NCBI GenBank assembly: GCA_030691225.1
Contig: JAUYES010000671.1
Span: 1-6,968, forward strand
DNA from: Holophaga sp.
GTDB taxonomy: Bacteria; Acidobacteriota; Holophagae; Holophagales; Holophagaceae
DNA length: 6,968 nt
Reading direction: 5' to 3'
A program made the translations under genes and the position numbers. Position 1 is the first letter of the stretch, and every line of letters starts with the position of its first letter. The notes under the pieces are model-generated. The model was given only the letters and a program-made list of their open reading frames with translations, was not told the origin of the DNA and did not search any database. Of this stretch, positions 6,604 to 6,968 are shown piece by piece.

Positions 6604-6607
6604 CTCC
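6604..6607 (-). promoter_or_regulatory. Ribosome binding site that fixes the PfkB kinase start
   Basis: On the minus strand GGAG lies five bases before ATG 6598, the same motif and spacing as at metK. It sits in the 46-base gap after the ahcY stop, which shows no terminator, so the kinase is probably read from the ahcY transcript. Confidence 0.65.
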
Positions 6608-6644
6608 GAGAGAAAATGGGGTTGGAAACCTAATGGGCTGGCCA

Positions 6645-6968
6645 TTAATATCGATAGGTTTCAGTTTTGTAGGGGCCGTCAACGCTCACGCCGATGTAGG
6701 CTGCCTGCTGCTCGTTGAGGCGAGTTAGCTCAGCATTGAGTTTCCGCAGTTGAAGAATGGCCACCTTCTCATCCAGATGTTTGGGCAAGGTGTAGACACC
6801 GGTTGCGTATTGGCCACGTTTGGTCCAAAGCTCAATTTGGGCCAAGGTCTGATTGGCAAAGCTGCTGCTCATGACATAGCTGGGGTGGCCTGTACCGCAG
6901 CCCAGGTTCACAAGCCGGCCCTTGGCAAGCATGATGATGCGTTTGCCATCGGGGAAGATGACGTGATC
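6645..6968 (-). CDS. ahcY: Adenosylhomocysteinase, C-terminal 107 residues (5' end outside window)
   Basis: S-adenosyl-L-homocysteine hydrolase reversibly splits S-adenosylhomocysteine into homocysteine and adenosine using tightly bound NAD, relieving product inhibition of methyltransferases. Only the C-terminal part is in the window; the frame stays open to base 6968. The visible piece has the conserved block [17 protein letters not shown] (usual form NLGCATGHPS), followed by [15 protein letters not shown], '[10 protein letters not shown]', and the terminal tail [10 protein letters not shown]. The tail Lys and Tyr correspond to those that reach into the NAD site of the neighbouring subunit in the known enzyme. 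The Ala-to-Gly change in GCATGHP is a small variation. It is the first visible gene of the minus-strand run with the PfkB kinase and metK. Identity is secure because this tail is specific to the family. Confidence 0.97.
   Translation of the reverse strand, partial: DHVIFPDGKRIIMLAKGRLVNLGCGTGHPSYVMSSSFANQTLAQIELWTKRGQYATGVYTLPKHLDEKVAILQLRKLNAELTRLNEQQAAYIGVSVDGPYKTETYRY

Noticed and set aside
6599..6682. N-terminal extension of the PfkB kinase to ATG 6682
   Set aside because: It would overlap the ahcY end, and the added residues precede the normal first strand of the fold; ATG 6598 has a well-spaced GGAG.

Overview
The window is about 7 kb of chromosomal DNA with moderately high GC content. 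It is densely packed with housekeeping and small accessory genes. I see no mobile element, CRISPR array, rRNA or tRNA. Protein style suggests a Gram-negative, non-enterobacterial lineage, perhaps Acidobacteriota of the Holophaga/Geothrix type. The hints are a GspG-like pseudopilin ending in a 'PYNEW' motif, a class I dihydroorotase with an Asp metal bridge, and an ahcY - PfkB kinase - metK cluster. This assignment is from memory of family styles, not a search, and is only moderately secure.

Layout, plus strand: the 3' portion of infB (translation initiation factor IF-2, 1-1620) is closed by a hairpin terminator at 1636-1671. A short pseudopilin gene (1690-2094) follows almost at once, and a four-helix membrane protein of the DUF4149/TMEM205 kind (2099-2626) starts four bases after it. 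After a 70-base gap comes a tiny stand-alone biotinyl/lipoyl-like domain protein (2697-2924) that lacks the lysine normally modified. A 244-base gap with no recognisable gene leads to pyrC (3169-4452).

Layout, minus strand (read from the right edge): the C-terminal part of ahcY (6968-6645), a PfkB-family kinase (6598-5687) and metK (5662-4520) are consecutive, closely spaced and co-directional, so probably one operon. metK converges on pyrC, and the two share a perfect 18-bp hairpin (4466-4504) with T-rich arms that can terminate transcription from both sides.

Functionally, the minus-strand genes form a methyl-cycle unit. MetK makes S-adenosylmethionine, and AhcY splits the S-adenosylhomocysteine left after methylation into homocysteine and adenosine. 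The kinase between them is well placed to phosphorylate adenosine or a related nucleoside, though its substrate cannot be read from sequence. The plus-strand genes are unrelated to each other: translation initiation, an envelope pair, a carrier-like small protein and pyrimidine synthesis. The points most worth a second look are the lysine-less lipoyl-like protein and the kinase between ahcY and metK. I did not find a convincing wholly new system.
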